From the NCBI RefSeq assembly GCF_016863395.1, contig NZ_BOOU01000059.1:1-64000 (forward strand): a stretch of DNA of 64,000 nt. Reading direction: 5' to 3'. Positions 45,416-55,103 of the stretch are shown here, piece by piece. Within the stretch, counting starts at the first letter, position 1. Every line of letters starts with the position of its first letter. The stretch is from Sphaerisporangium rufum. GTDB lineage: Bacteria > Actinomycetota > Actinomycetes > Streptosporangiales > Streptosporangiaceae. A program made the translations under genes and the position numbers. Below the pieces are notes generated by a model. That model ran no database searches. It saw only the letters and a list, made by a program, of their open reading frames with translations, and was not told the DNA's origin.

Positions 45416-45437
45416 GATGTAAAGGATTCTGTACATC
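45416..45437. promoter_or_regulatory. operator copy 2 (GATGTA...TACATC)
   Basis: A second 22-bp copy, 46 bp from the first and ending 12 bp before the ATG at 45450. It fits the symmetric consensus GATGTAnAGnATnCTnTACATC apart from two mismatched pairs. The XRE protein of the operon is the natural binder. Confidence 0.75.
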
Positions 45438-45449
45438 GAAGGGCTCGTC

Positions 45450-45878
45450 ATGACGCATGAAGAGAAGCGCTCGTGGATCCATCTGGTCGTCACGGTGCTG
45501 GCGTACACCGGCTACGTGATCGTCGTCACCGGCCGCGCCGAGGGGCGCCCGTTACCCGAGGTCCCGTACGCGGCCGCCCTGCTGTGGACGATCGGCGGCG
45601 CCATCGTCGCGTCGATGGCGGCCGAGATCGGGATGGCGGTGATCCAGCCGCGGGCGTCCCGCGCGGTGGACGTGCGCGACCGGGAGATCGGGCGGTACGG
45701 CGAGCACGTGGGCCAGTCGTTCGTGGTCATCGGCGCGGTCGCCGCCATGCTCATGGCGGTGGCCGGCTGGGACCGGTTCTGGATCGCCAACGTGGTCTAC
45801 CTGTGCTTCGTGCTGGCGTCGATCCTCGGCTCGGTCACGAAGGTCGTCCTCTACCGCAGGAGCGTCCCGCAGTGGTGA
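45450..45878 (+). CDS. small membrane protein paired with an XRE regulator
   Basis: A 142-residue protein with four predicted membrane helices and a loop RDREIGRYGEHVGQS. Such proteins commonly precede YozG-like HTH genes; the function is unknown. Codon 35 is TTA. GAAGGG lies upstream of the ATG. Stop overlaps the HTH start (GTGA). First gene of a three-gene operon. Confidence 0.82.
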   Translation: MTHEEKRSWIHLVVTVLAYTGYVIVVTGRAEGRPLPEVPYAAALLWTIGGAIVASMAAEIGMAVIQPRASRAVDVRDREIGRYGEHVGQSFVVIGAVAAMLMAVAGWDRFWIANVVYLCFVLASILGSVTKVVLYRRSVPQW

Positions 45879-46105
45879 AGCCGACGCGGGTCACCAACCG
45901 CATCCGCGCGCTGCGCTTCGGGCAGGGCGAGATGACCCAGGCGGAACTCGCCGACCACATCGGGGTGACCCGGCAGACCATCATCGCGATCGAGCAGGGC
46001 CGGTACTCCCCCTCGCTGGAGATGGCCTTCCGCATCGCCCGGGTGTTCGGCGTGCCGCTCGACGACGTGTTCCAGTATCCCGAGACCCCGGAGGGGGAGA
46101 AATGA
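45875..46105 (+). CDS. XRE/Cro-type helix-turn-helix regulator (YozG-like)
   Basis: A 76-residue single-domain regulator: MTQAELADHIGVTRQTIIAI and EQGRYSPSLEMAFRIARVF form the five-helix XRE fold. It starts at GTG 45875, overlapping the membrane-protein stop, and overlaps the dehydrogenase start (ATGA). It likely represses its own operon through the two 22-bp palindromes. Confidence 0.93.
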   Translation: MKPTRVTNRIRALRFGQGEMTQAELADHIGVTRQTIIAIEQGRYSPSLEMAFRIARVFGVPLDDVFQYPETPEGEK

Positions 46106-47076
46106 AAGCGATCGTCCAGGACAGGTACGGCGCGGCCGAGGTCTTACGGCTGCGGGACATCGACCGGCCGGTGCCCGGGGACGGCGAGGTGCTCGTCCAG
46201 GTGCGGGCCGCCGGCGTCGACCCGGGCGTGTGGGTCTTCATGACCGGCCGGCCCTACATCGTGCGCGCCGGCCTCGGGCTGCGCCGGCCCCGGGTGCGGG
46301 TACGCGGCCGGGACGTCGCCGGGGTGGTGACGGCGGTGGGCGCCGGCGTCACCCGCTTCCGGCCCGGCGACGAGGTGTACGGCACCACCACCAGGGGCGC
46401 GTACGCCGAGTACGCGGTGGCCCGGGCGGACCGGCTGGCGCCCAAGCCGGCCGGCCTGACGTTCGAGCAGGCCGCGGCGGCGCCGGTCTCCGGCCAGACC
46501 GCGGTGCAGGCCCTGCGCGACGTCGCCCGGGTCCGGGAGGGGCAGCGGGTGCTGGTGATCGGGGCGGCCGGCGGCGTCGGATCGTTCGCCGTGCAGATCG
46601 CCAGGGCGTACGGCGCGACGGTCACCGCGGTGTGCGGCCCGGACAAGGCGGACCTGGTCCGCTCCCTGGGCGCCGCCCGCGTCGTCGACTACACCCGGCA
46701 GGAGGTGGACGGCGAGGGGCCGGTCTACGACGTGGTCGTCGACACCGCCGGCTGCCGCCCGCTGTCGACGCTACGCCGGGCCATGGCACCGGGCGGCACG
46801 CTGGTGCTGGTGGGCGGCGGGCACGCCACCGGCCCCCTGCTCGGCGGCATGGAGCGCGGCCTGCGGGCGCTGCTGCTCAGCCCTTTCACCCGCCACCGGC
46901 TGCGCATGCTGATGGCCCTGGAGCGTTCCGAGGTGCTGGCGGAGCTGACCCGGCTGATCGAGTCCGGCCACGTCACCCCGGCGGTGGGCCGGGTCCATCC
47001 GCTGGCCGAGGCGCCGGCGGCGCTGCACCACCTGGCCGAGGGCCACCCGGCCGGCAAGATCGTCATCACCGTCTGA
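46102..47076 (+). CDS. zinc-less MDR alcohol dehydrogenase/quinone reductase family
   Basis: A 324-residue medium-chain dehydrogenase. VIGAAGGVGSFAVQIA is the NADPH-binding Rossmann loop; zinc-binding Cys/His residues are absent, as in quinone oxidoreductases. GRDVAGVVTAVG and FRPGDEVYG are family motifs. Codon 15 is TTA. Coupled to the XRE gene by ATGA. A probable NADPH-dependent enone or quinone reductase. Confidence 0.9.
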   Translation: MKAIVQDRYGAAEVLRLRDIDRPVPGDGEVLVQVRAAGVDPGVWVFMTGRPYIVRAGLGLRRPRVRVRGRDVAGVVTAVGAGVTRFRPGDEVYGTTTRGAYAEYAVARADRLAPKPAGLTFEQAAAAPVSGQTAVQALRDVARVREGQRVLVIGAAGGVGSFAVQIARAYGATVTAVCGPDKADLVRSLGAARVVDYTRQEVDGEGPVYDVVVDTAGCRPLSTLRRAMAPGGTLVLVGGGHATGPLLGGMERGLRALLLSPFTRHRLRMLMALERSEVLAELTRLIESGHVTPAVGRVHPLAEAPAALHHLAEGHPAGKIVITV

Positions 47077-47123
47077 GACCCGCGGCCGGGGGCAGGGGGA
47101 ACGCCCGGCCCCGGCTCCGGCCT

Positions 47124-47147
47124 CCCGCACCCGGACCCGGGTGCGGG
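47124..47147. terminator. bidirectional hairpin terminator
   Basis: CCCGCACCCGG and CCGGGTGCGGG form a perfect 11-bp stem with a 2-base loop between two convergent genes (dehydrogenase and DUF1761). Confidence 0.65.
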
Positions 47148-47190
47148 ATCAGCCGTGACCGGCCGCCTCTCCGGTGCGGCCAGGGCGGCG

Positions 47191-47574
47191 TCAGCGCCAG
47201 AGCGCGGTGATCAGCGCCACGGCGACCAGCTTCAGCAGCCAGTCGCCGGCGTGCAGGACGGCGCGCCGCTTGGGCGCGTCGTCCCAGAGCACCGAGCCGG
47301 TGATGAGCACGAGCGGAAACCCGGCCCACAGCACCAGGCCGAGCAGTACGGCGGCGCGCCACTCGGTGATCTGCAGCCGGGTGGCCAGCCAGGCGATCAC
47401 CAGGGCGACGACCAGGCCCCGTCCCAGCTCGGCGCCCACCTTCCAGATCGGCATGGCGGCACCGGTGCTCGCCTCGCCGCCGGTGGCGGGCCGGTCGAGA
47501 ACGGCGTACCAGGTCGCGCTGATCAGGAAGGCGGCGGCGACGGCCGCGGCCAGGGCCCAGGGGGCGATGTCCAT
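47191..47574 (-). CDS. DUF1761-like membrane protein
   Basis: A 127-residue protein with four predicted helices (WALAAAVAAAFLISATWYAV, VVALVIAWLATRL, VLLGLVLWAGFPLVLITGSV, LLKLVAVALITALW), matching the DUF1761 layout. ATG 47574 has GGAG nine bases upstream; ATG 47589 lies within that site. Function unknown. The 47575-47845 gap shows nothing else. Confidence 0.78.
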   Translation of the reverse strand: MDIAPWALAAAVAAAFLISATWYAVLDRPATGGEASTGAAMPIWKVGAELGRGLVVALVIAWLATRLQITEWRAAVLLGLVLWAGFPLVLITGSVLWDDAPKRRAVLHAGDWLLKLVAVALITALWR

Positions 47575-47845
47575 GAGATCTGTCTCCATAGTTCGCAGGG
47601 ATGAGTGCCCGGCGGATCGCCGGGTGAGATGAAGGCACCGCCTGAGGTCGCCGCGGCGGGGCGCCCGGGCCGGGCCGGTAAGAGGCGGCCGGCCATCTCG
47701 TCCCGCCCGCTTCCAGGCGGGCAGGCGGCTCTCGGCCAAGTGAGGACCCGCCGCGCCGGCACCCTCGCGAACGTCCTCCGCGTCATGTCTTCCGCGTCAG
47801 GTCGTCCGCGCCAGGTCCGGCCGGGGAGGCGGCGGGCGCGGGTGC

Positions 47846-48520
47846 TCAGGGGGTGAGCAGCGCCTTCAGGGCGGCGAGGCGTTCGCGCCAGAAGGCGGCG
47901 AGCCGGGCGGCGTCCGCCGGATCGGTCACCTTCTCGTGCGCCACCGCGACCACGGCCTTGGACTCGCCCTTGGCGGTGAAACCGGCGACGACCCGGGTCG
48001 AGCCGTCCGGCCAGCCGGCCCGGAACGTCTTGGCGGCGGTGGCGGTTCGGACGTCGACGTCGACGGGCAGCCACCGCGCGCGGATCTCGGGGTCGGCGAA
48101 CGCCCGGTAGAGGACCTCCACCGGGACGTGGATCGTCTTACCGGCGGAGACACCGTAGTGACCGGCGGCGTTCTGGCCGGGCACGCGCATGCCGCGCTCT
48201 TGCTCGTAGGCCACCGTTATGTTCTGCGACGACCAGCTGTCGACCTGGTGCTCCTCGCGCAGCCGGCGCGCGATCTCGGTGTGCGAGTGTCCGGTGGCGC
48301 CCCAGGCGTCCAGCAGCGCGAACCATTCGTCCCAGCCGCGCGAGGTCCGCGCCCGGATGGTGGCCTCCGACACCTTGCTCCGCCTGACCTCGGCTCCGGC
48401 CGGACGGACGGGTGGCGCACCGCCGTCGGCCAGCAGCCGGCGGCGGGCCGTGGTGTAACTCTCGCCGGTCTTCGCGGCACGCGCCCGGACCCGGGACTTG
48501 AACGACTTTCGGCTCGTCAT
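47846..48520 (-). CDS. DUF4287/SRPBCC (AHSA1-like) protein
   Basis: A 224-residue two-part protein. Residues 45-115 (IRARTSRGWDEWFALLDAWG, ITVAYEQERGMR) form a DUF4287-like region, and 125-224 are an SRPBCC/AHSA1-like half with VEVLYRAFADPEIRARWLP. The basic N-terminus (SFKSRVRARAAKTGESYTTA) may bind nucleic acid. AAGGGAAA precedes the ATG. Role unknown; likely cytoplasmic lipid or small-molecule binding. Confidence 0.8.
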   Translation of the reverse strand: MTSRKSFKSRVRARAAKTGESYTTARRRLLADGGAPPVRPAGAEVRRSKVSEATIRARTSRGWDEWFALLDAWGATGHSHTEIARRLREEHQVDSWSSQNITVAYEQERGMRVPGQNAAGHYGVSAGKTIHVPVEVLYRAFADPEIRARWLPVDVDVRTATAAKTFRAGWPDGSTRVVAGFTAKGESKAVVAVAHEKVTDPADAARLAAFWRERLAALKALLTP

Positions 48521-48850
48521 CACGGCTTTCCCTTATGGCACGGCCGCGGGACCCACGCTCCCGTCGACCCCGCCGGAAAGGTCGTGTGTGCCGGCGTCCC
48601 GAGAGCTCGCGGCTCCCTTTGCCTCCGCTGCGCCGGTGGCGTGAGCACCGGAATGGAGGTGAGGCGCGGGACGGCGCCGGGACAACCGTAACCCAGGCGT
48701 CCGCGGCACCGCAATGAGCGCGGGAACCGGGCACGACACTCGATATACGGCACTCGATTCAGCCGCCATCGACCTGCCCCGGGGACGGACGTCAGCCGGT
48801 GCGGCGAGCGGTGGATCGCCGGACGGGCGCCCGGGGTCCCGGGCGCGGGA
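48521..48850. other. intergenic region, no gene seen
   Basis: 330 bp without a credible reading frame. CACTCGAT occurs at 48737 and 48751 (14 bp apart) near the only AT-richer stretch (CGATATACGG), a possible leftward promoter for the DUF4287 gene. Confidence 0.4.
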
Positions 48851-49219
48851 TCAGCCGAGGGCGGCGGTGACGCGGGCGCGCAGCGCGGGCTCGTGGGCGG
48901 AGTCGGTGCGCAGCGTCACCGGCAGGCCCGCGCCGCCGAGGACGTCCAGGAGCATCGCGAACCGGTCGGCGGGCTCGGCGGCCAGCAGTTCCTCGGCGTG
49001 CGCGACGACCAGGTGAACGCCCTGGCCGGCGGCGACATCGCGCAGCGCGTCGGTGAGGGCGTCCCAGTTGTGGCCGAAGTAGCCGGGGAGGCGGAGCGCC
49101 CGCGCCGCCTCGGTGAAGAAGGCGGCGCGGGTGCGGCACGCGCGCCCGTCCAGGACCACCGGCACCGGGCCGGTGGACACGGTCAGCCAGGACGGCGACG
49201 GGCGCGCGGCCGTGGTCAT
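48851..49219 (-). CDS. barstar-family RNase inhibitor
   Basis: A 122-residue barstar-like protein: LDGRACRTRAAFFTEAARAL, then the signature LPGYFGHNWDALTDALRD in the barnase-contacting helix region, and LVVAHAEEL. Barstars bind and block barnase-type RNases in the cytoplasm. It begins 10 bases after the RNase gene, so it is the probable cognate immunity protein. Confidence 0.93.
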   Translation of the reverse strand: MTTAARPSPSWLTVSTGPVPVVLDGRACRTRAAFFTEAARALRLPGYFGHNWDALTDALRDVAAGQGVHLVVAHAEELLAAEPADRFAMLLDVLGGAGLPVTLRTDSAHEPALRARVTAALG

Positions 49220-49229
49220 CGGCGGATCC

Positions 49230-49643
49230 TCACAGGCGGTAGAAGTCGGTGTAGTGGTTCGGCGAGAACCAGGTCACGCCGGCGGCGCGGTCCACCACGA
49301 TCCGGTAGGCGTCCCGCGCGGCGCCCTTGGCTCGCGAGTACACGTCGTACTCGTAGTAGGTGCGGCCGGCCGGCAGCTGTCCCTCCCGGTTGTAGAAGCG
49401 GCCTCCGGTGTAGTTGTACCGGCCGTCCGGCCACGAGTACCAGCCGGCACCGGTCGGGTATCCCTTGCCGGCCCAGACGCTGTCGGCGTAGCGCGCGTCG
49501 GCGCACCGGGACAGCGAGCAGGTGTCGTACACCGCCGCCCGCGCGGGGGTGATCCCCCCGAAGCCGGTCAGGGTGCTGAGCGCGGTGAGCAGGGTGATGA
49601 GCCGGACCGGCCACGAGGGGCGGGGGCGTCGCGGTGCGGGCAC
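49230..49643 (-). CDS. secreted guanyl-specific ribonuclease (barnase/RNase Sa type)
   Basis: A 137-residue precursor with a signal peptide (LITLLTALSTLTGF, cleavage near ARA, about 31). The mature part contains YYEYDVYS (catalytic Glu), DAYRIVVDR (Arg residues) and SPNHYTDFYRL (catalytic His), the RNase N1/T1 set, plus a likely disulfide in DTCSLSRCA. GTG 49643 has GGAGG four bases upstream. Barstar follows directly. Confidence 0.93.
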   Translation of the reverse strand: MPAPRRPRPSWPVRLITLLTALSTLTGFGGITPARAAVYDTCSLSRCADARYADSVWAGKGYPTGAGWYSWPDGRYNYTGGRFYNREGQLPAGRTYYEYDVYSRAKGAARDAYRIVVDRAAGVTWFSPNHYTDFYRL

Positions 49644-49961
49644 GGTGCCTCCTTGCTGGTTGGTACGAGGTACGGGCAGAGGTACGGACATTCGCCAGGT
49701 TGAGCGATGGACGTTCCGGGTGGCGGCATCGCCGCGCAACGGGACGGTGAACTCTTCGCCCGGGGTCGGGAACGGGGGTACGGATCCGGTCCGGGCCGGC
49801 CCGGACCGGACCGGCCTGGTCTTGGCCGGTCCTGGCCGGTCCTGGCCGGATGGCGCCCGGCGGCCGGCCGGGCCGGCCGGAAACGGCCATCCGCCGGCCC
49901 GGCCAGGTGCCGCTTTCCCGCACCCTGGCCGTGACTTTGTGTAATCATTGGCTACGCACGG
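49644..49961. other. intergenic region upstream of RNase gene
   Basis: 318 bp without a gene. GGTACG is repeated at 49662, 49669 and 49681 just upstream of the RNase start, and TCCTGGCCGG is repeated near 49835-49855. The RNase promoter must lie here, but no clear -10/-35 is seen. Confidence 0.4.
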
Positions 49962-51218
49962 TCATTTCGGCTGGATGGCCGACCGGCGCCCGCGCTCCGG
50001 CGGGCCGGCTCCTTCCCCCCGGGGGAACCGGCCCGCCGGTCTCGGCCCCCGGGGAACCGGCCCGCCCGTCTCAGTCCCCGGGGGCCGACCTCCTTGCCGG
50101 GACCCGCCTACCGGTCTCCCTCCGCGGACCATTGCCGAGGCCCGGCCCCATCGTGCGGCGGCGATCCCGGCCCGGGGCCGGTTGGTGATGATGCCGTCCA
50201 CCCGGTAGGACAGCAGGCGGCGGATCGCCCGCGGGTCGTCCACCGTCCAGGCCAGGACCTGCATGTGCAGGCGGTGCACCCGGCGGACGTACGCCGCGCC
50301 GAGGTGGCGGTAGGGCACGTTGATCTGGTCGGCGAAGCGGGCCAGACCGGCCAGCCGGGCGGGCGCCGGGGTGCCGAGCAGGCCGATGGGCACGCGGGGC
50401 AGCAGCCGGTGGAACCGGCGCATCGAAACCCAGTCGAACGACTGCACGGTGAGCCGGCCGGGCGCCAGCCAGAAGGGGTCACGCCGCAGCTCGGCGGCGA
50501 CCCGGGCCTCGATGCCCGGCTGCCGGGCCGGATCCTTGATCTCCAGCAGCAGCCCCATCCCCCGGCCGCGCATCGCGCGCAGCACCTCGCCGAGCGTGGG
50601 CACCCGCTCGCCCCGGTACCTGGCGGCGAACCAGGAGCCGGCGTCCACCTTGCGGATCTGGGCGAGCGTCAGGTCGCGGACCCGCCAGGGCGCCCGGCCG
50701 GGCAGGACGCGCTCGGCGTTCGTGGTGCGGGTCAGCGTCGCGTCGTGCATCAGGACCAGCCTGCCGTCCCTGGTCTGCCGGACGTCCAGCTCGAACCGGT
50801 CGGCGCCCTGCCGCGCCGCCAGCCGGAACGCCGCGATGGTGTTCTCCGGGGCGTACGCCGAGGCGCCGCGATGCGCCACGATGACGGCCGCCCGCCGCGC
50901 GGCGGCCGTCGACGCGACGGCGGCCGGCGACGCGACGGCGACCGTCGACGCGACGGCGACCGTCGACGCGACGGCGACCGGCGACGCGACGGCGACCGGC
51001 GACGTGGGTGCAACCGGGGAGGTGGGGGCAACCGGGGACGTGGCGGCGACCGGGTATGTGCCGGTCGCCAGGGGCGCGGCGGCGGCCGGCGCGCGGGCGG
51101 CCGGGCCGGCGGCCCGGGCCGCCGGGAACGGCAGCGCCGCGATGGCCATGATGGCCGCGCCGGCCGCCAGGGCCATGGCCGGCAGCATCGGTGCCGTCAG
51201 GCCGGATCGTCGGAACAT
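49962..51218 (-). CDS. secreted glycerophosphodiester phosphodiesterase
   Basis: A 418-residue exported GDPD. Signal peptide to about 36 (AARAAG); a Val-Ala-Ser-Pro-Thr repeat spacer (about 50-105); a catalytic barrel from about 112 with IVAHRGASAYAPENT (His and Glu), FELDVRQTRDG and LVLMHD; ends near VDGIITNRPRAG. It hydrolyses glycerophosphodiesters outside the cell. GAGGAG precedes the ATG. The last 60 residues run through a non-triplet GC repeat and look unconserved. Confidence 0.9.
   Translation of the reverse strand: MFRRSGLTAPMLPAMALAAGAAIMAIAALPFPAARAAGPAARAPAAAAPLATGTYPVAATSPVAPTSPVAPTSPVAVASPVAVASTVAVASTVAVASPAAVASTAAARRAAVIVAHRGASAYAPENTIAAFRLAARQGADRFELDVRQTRDGRLVLMHDATLTRTTNAERVLPGRAPWRVRDLTLAQIRKVDAGSWFAARYRGERVPTLGEVLRAMRGRGMGLLLEIKDPARQPGIEARVAAELRRDPFWLAPGRLTVQSFDWVSMRRFHRLLPRVPIGLLGTPAPARLAGLARFADQINVPYRHLGAAYVRRVHRLHMQVLAWTVDDPRAIRRLLSYRVDGIITNRPRAGIAAARWGRASAMVRGGRPVGGSRQGGRPPGTETGGPVPRGPRPAGRFPRGEGAGPPERGRRSAIQPK
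50019..50080. repeat. imperfect direct repeat of about 30 bp
   Basis: Two copies of a unit containing GGGAACCGGCCCGCC (near 50024 and 50053) and part of a third lie in the 3' end of the GDPD frame. The period is not a multiple of three, so the protein tail is not repeated. Internal CCCCGG runs can form hairpins. Confidence 0.6.
50928..51060. repeat. 18-bp repeats encoding Val-Ala-rich spacer
   Basis: About seven imperfect 18-bp units (GCGACGGCGACCGTCGAC type) encode TSPVAP/VASTVA hexads between the signal peptide and the phosphodiesterase domain, probably a wall-spanning spacer. Confidence 0.8.
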
Positions 51219-51465
51219 GCGAGTCTCCTCAGGCGTCGGAGGCGGCCTACGCCCTGAACCTGAGCGCTCTTCGCGACTGCCGGTGAAGCACCAAGTAAAG
51301 CCAGCATGCCGACCGAATGGCCATTTCGACCTTGGTGTCCGCATATATCCGGGTAAACGTTGTCCTAATCTGAGAAAGCCGCCGGGATGGCCGTCCGGAT
51401 CCGCCGGCCGGTTTCGACGTCGCGGATGTGCGGCACCACCGGGGCGCCGCCGGAGGGAGAGACCC

Positions 51466-51875
51466 GTGAAGTACATGATCTTGACCTATGCCTCGCAGCG
51501 CGACTACGACGCCATGGCCGGCGACCCGGAGGGCACCCCCTGGTCGGCCGAGGACTTCGCGGCCATGCACGAGTTCATGACCACCCTCAACCAGGAGCTG
51601 GCCGAGTCCGGCGAGCTGGTGGAGACCCGCGGCCTGGCCGCCCCGGTGCACACCCGCCGGGTGGGCAACCGGGACGGCGTCCCGGTGGTCACCGACGGGC
51701 CCTACGCCGAGACCCAGGAGGTGCTGGCCGGCTACTGGATCGTGGAGTGCGCCGACTTCGATCGGGCGACCGAGATCGCCGGCCGGCTCGCCGGGTGCCC
51801 CGGCCCGGCCGAGATCACCAGCACGGCGGTGGCCGACGTGCGGCCGATCGCCGACGAGGCCGCCGACCTGGGCAT

Positions 51876-51879
<4 letters not shown>
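51466..51879 (+). CDS. DGPF/YCII-domain protein
   Basis: A 137-residue YciI-like protein with the TDGPYAETQEVLAGYWIVE core of DGPF proteins. The GTG at 51466 has GGAGG upstream. Its stop overlaps the sigma-factor start (GTGA). DGPF proteins are standard partners of ECF42 sigma factors, apparently in place of an anti-sigma factor; their biochemical role is not settled. Confidence 0.92.
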
Positions 51880-53138
<1,259 letters not shown>

Positions 53139-53152
53139 GGCGGTGGCCCGCG

Positions 53153-54343
53153 TCAGGAGGCCCGGCGGGCGAGCGGGAACAGCAACGCCAGCGCCGCCGC
53201 CAGGCACAGCACGCTGACCGGCACCAGCGCCGGCCAGCCGTAGGAGTTCGCGACCAGGCCGAACAGCGGCGCGCCCAGCAGCGAGCCCAGGCTGCCCATC
53301 TGGGCCACCACCCCGTTGCCCACGTCCGCGTGGTCCAGCCGGGCCAGCAACATGGGCAGCACGGCGAAGACCACCGCCCCGAGCAGGCCGCTCGCCAGCG
53401 AGATGACCGCCGCCCCGGTGATCGAGGCGGCCGCCGAGCCCGCGATGCCGTAGGCGGGCCAGGCCGCCGGCAGCATGATCACTCCAGCTGCGACCAGCGC
53501 GGCGGGCCGCACGCCCCGGCGCAGCAGCACGCCCGCGGCCAGGCCGCCGGGCACCCCGAACAGCGAGATGATCGACGTGGCCGCCCCGGCCGGCCCGGCC
53601 GCCCACCCGTGCTCCTCGATCAGGTAGGTCGGCAGCAGCGCCACCACCGGGGCGGCGATCAGCACCATCAGGCAGAACCCGGCGGACAGCAACACCGGCC
53701 CGCGCAGGTCCGCGGCCCCCGGCCGGGCGGCCGGGGTCAGGCCGCCGTCCGCCGCCGGGGGCGGCAGCATCGGCCGGGCCGCGACCGCCGCCAGCAGGGA
53801 CAGCGCGGCCATCACCCCGATCCAGCCACGCCAGCCCAGCGCCTCGCCGAGCAGGCCGCCGGCCAGCGTGCTCAGGCCGATGCCGGTCGGGACGTACGTC
53901 GCCCACAGCGACATCGCGACCCCGCGGTCCCGGCCGTGCGCGAGCCGGATCATCAGCGCCGGGCAGGCGACGATGATCAGCAGGAAGCCGGCGCCCTCCA
54001 CCACCCGGGCGGCCAGCGCCCAGCCGAAGCCGCCGGCCGGCAGGGCGGCCGCGCCGGCCAGCGCGGTGAGGACCAGGCCGATCACCAGCGAGCGCTCGGC
54101 GCCGATCCGGCGGACGGCGTATCCGGCCGGCAGTCCCACGACGGCGCCCACCGCGAGCGCCGCCGAGATGATCCAGCCGAGCCGGGCCAGCGAGAGCCCG
54201 AGATCGGCCGCGACCGCCGGGCCCACCGGGGCGTACTTGCCGAGGTTCATCGCCCCGACCACGCCGGCCAGGTAGAGGACCCCGATCGTCCGCCAGGGCG
54301 ATCGGTCCCCCGGGGTGCCGTCCGGGGATGGGAGGCGTGCCAT
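53153..54343 (-). CDS. MFS transporter (CynX/NarK-like, 12 helices)
   Basis: A 396-residue transporter with about 12 membrane helices; GYAVRRIGAERSLV fits motif A between helices 2 and 3 and RVVEGAGFLLIIV helix 4. It resembles CynX/NimT-type permeases. GGAGGAACG precedes the ATG at 54343. Convergent with the sigma gene. The substrate cannot be read. Confidence 0.9.
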   Translation of the reverse strand: MARLPSPDGTPGDRSPWRTIGVLYLAGVVGAMNLGKYAPVGPAVAADLGLSLARLGWIISAALAVGAVVGLPAGYAVRRIGAERSLVIGLVLTALAGAAALPAGGFGWALAARVVEGAGFLLIIVACPALMIRLAHGRDRGVAMSLWATYVPTGIGLSTLAGGLLGEALGWRGWIGVMAALSLLAAVAARPMLPPPAADGGLTPAARPGAADLRGPVLLSAGFCLMVLIAAPVVALLPTYLIEEHGWAAGPAGAATSIISLFGVPGGLAAGVLLRRGVRPAALVAAGVIMLPAAWPAYGIAGSAAASITGAAVISLASGLLGAVVFAVLPMLLARLDHADVGNGVVAQMGSLGSLLGAPLFGLVANSYGWPALVPVSVLCLAAALALLFPLARRAS

Positions 54344-54709
54344 CGTTCCTCCTCGCGCGCGGGGGGCCGGGGAGACCGCGCCGCCCGGGCGGTGGCGGTG
54401 GCGCCCGACGCGCCACGACCCGGGCGGCCGCGAGGGCCCGCCGCGTGCCGCCGATCCCGCCGGGCACCCGCATGATCGCACCCATTCCGGCCCGGCGGAA
54501 GGTACGGTGACGGCCGTCCCCCGCCGCGCCGCCGCCGGCCGCTCCGGGGGCCGCACGCGCTCCGGTGGCCGCATCCGGCCACGCTGCAGGCCTCTGACCA
54601 GGCAGATCACCAGGGAATGTCCACCGATAGAGAGCGGATAGCGGTGCCTTCTAGCTTTTTCAGTACGGCCCGGGCATTGGCACCGGCCAGAAGAGCGAGG
54701 GGCTCGGCA
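54344..54709. other. promoter region of the MFS gene and the rightward peptide gene
   Basis: 366 bp without a gene. The left part is very GC-rich and the last 85 bp is AT-richer, carrying the element described at 54625-54665. No other site is evident. Confidence 0.5.
54625..54665 (+). promoter_or_regulatory. upstream element shared by both NTPWG peptide genes
   Basis: CGATAGAGAGCGGATAGC (54625-54642), nine bases, then TAGCTTTTTCAGTA (54652-54665). It aligns without gaps to 55382-55342 on the other strand (16 of 18 in the first block). GATAG occurs twice 11 bp apart. It ends 44 bp before the peptide ATG. Confidence 0.7.
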
Positions 54710-54877
54710 ATGACGAAGCGCATCCAGATCGCCACTCGGTTCACCATCATGGCGATCTTCGCCGTGGGCGGCATCGTCCTCGGCACCACCGCGCAGGCCG
54801 ACTCGGCCCCCGCGACCGCCATCCGCGTCAGCGCCGGCTCCGCCGCGACGATGTACGGCAACACCCCCTGGGGCTGA
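54710..54877 (+). CDS. small secreted peptide precursor ending NTPWG
   Basis: A 55-residue precursor: basic start (MTKRIQIATRF), hydrophobic core, predicted cleavage after TTAQA (about 30), leaving a 25-residue peptide that begins DSAPA and ends YGNTPWG. GAGGGG lies seven bases before ATG 54710; an in-frame ATG at 54617 overlaps the promoter element and is unlikely. A hairpin with TTTT follows. The convergent gene at 55104-55286 encodes a clear paralogue. I do not recognise the family. No modification enzymes lie beside it. Confidence 0.8.
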   Translation: MTKRIQIATRFTIMAIFAVGGIVLGTTAQADSAPATAIRVSAGSAATMYGNTPWG

Positions 54878-54893
54878 TACCCGAAGACACGCG

Positions 54894-54935
54894 GAACGCG
54901 GTCGTGGCCGAAAGGCCCCGGCCGCGTTCGCTTTT
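54894..54935 (+). terminator. intrinsic terminator of the first peptide gene
   Basis: GAACGCGG and CCGCGTTC form the outer stem of a hairpin, with inner GGCC/GGCC pairing, followed by CTTTT, 17 bases after the peptide stop. Confidence 0.75.
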
Positions 54936-54966
54936 CATCATCGGCCAATCCTCGGTGATCGGAGTT

Positions 54967-54986
54967 CCGTCCGGCCGGCCGGACGG
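54967..54986. other. 20-bp perfect palindrome
   Basis: CCGTCCGGCCGGCCGGACGG is fully self-complementary and lies between the two convergent peptide genes. It is followed by a run of seven A (55005-55011). It may be an extra terminator for either gene. Confidence 0.5.
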
Positions 54987-55047
54987 CGATTGGACCGGCA
55001 CAACAAAAAAAGGCCGTCAAGGTGAATGGAAAAGGACCACGAAAATG

Positions 55048-55083
55048 CCGCACGGCCGGAGGCGGTCGCCTCCGGCCGTGCGG
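55048..55083 (-). terminator. strong hairpin terminator of the second peptide gene
   Basis: Two 17-base arms (55048-55064 and 55067-55083) pair perfectly around a 2-base loop; on the minus strand CATTTTC follows. It begins 20 bases after the stop of the leftward peptide gene. Confidence 0.8.
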
Positions 55084-55103
55084 CGGGCCACCGGCCCGTA
55101 CCG

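Noticed and set aside
54621-54630. CCGATAG upstream of the peptide gene as a WhiG/FliA-type -10
   Set aside because: The hexamer resembles GCCGATAA, but no TAAA-type -35 lies about 15 bp upstream and the second peptide gene keeps a longer, different element.
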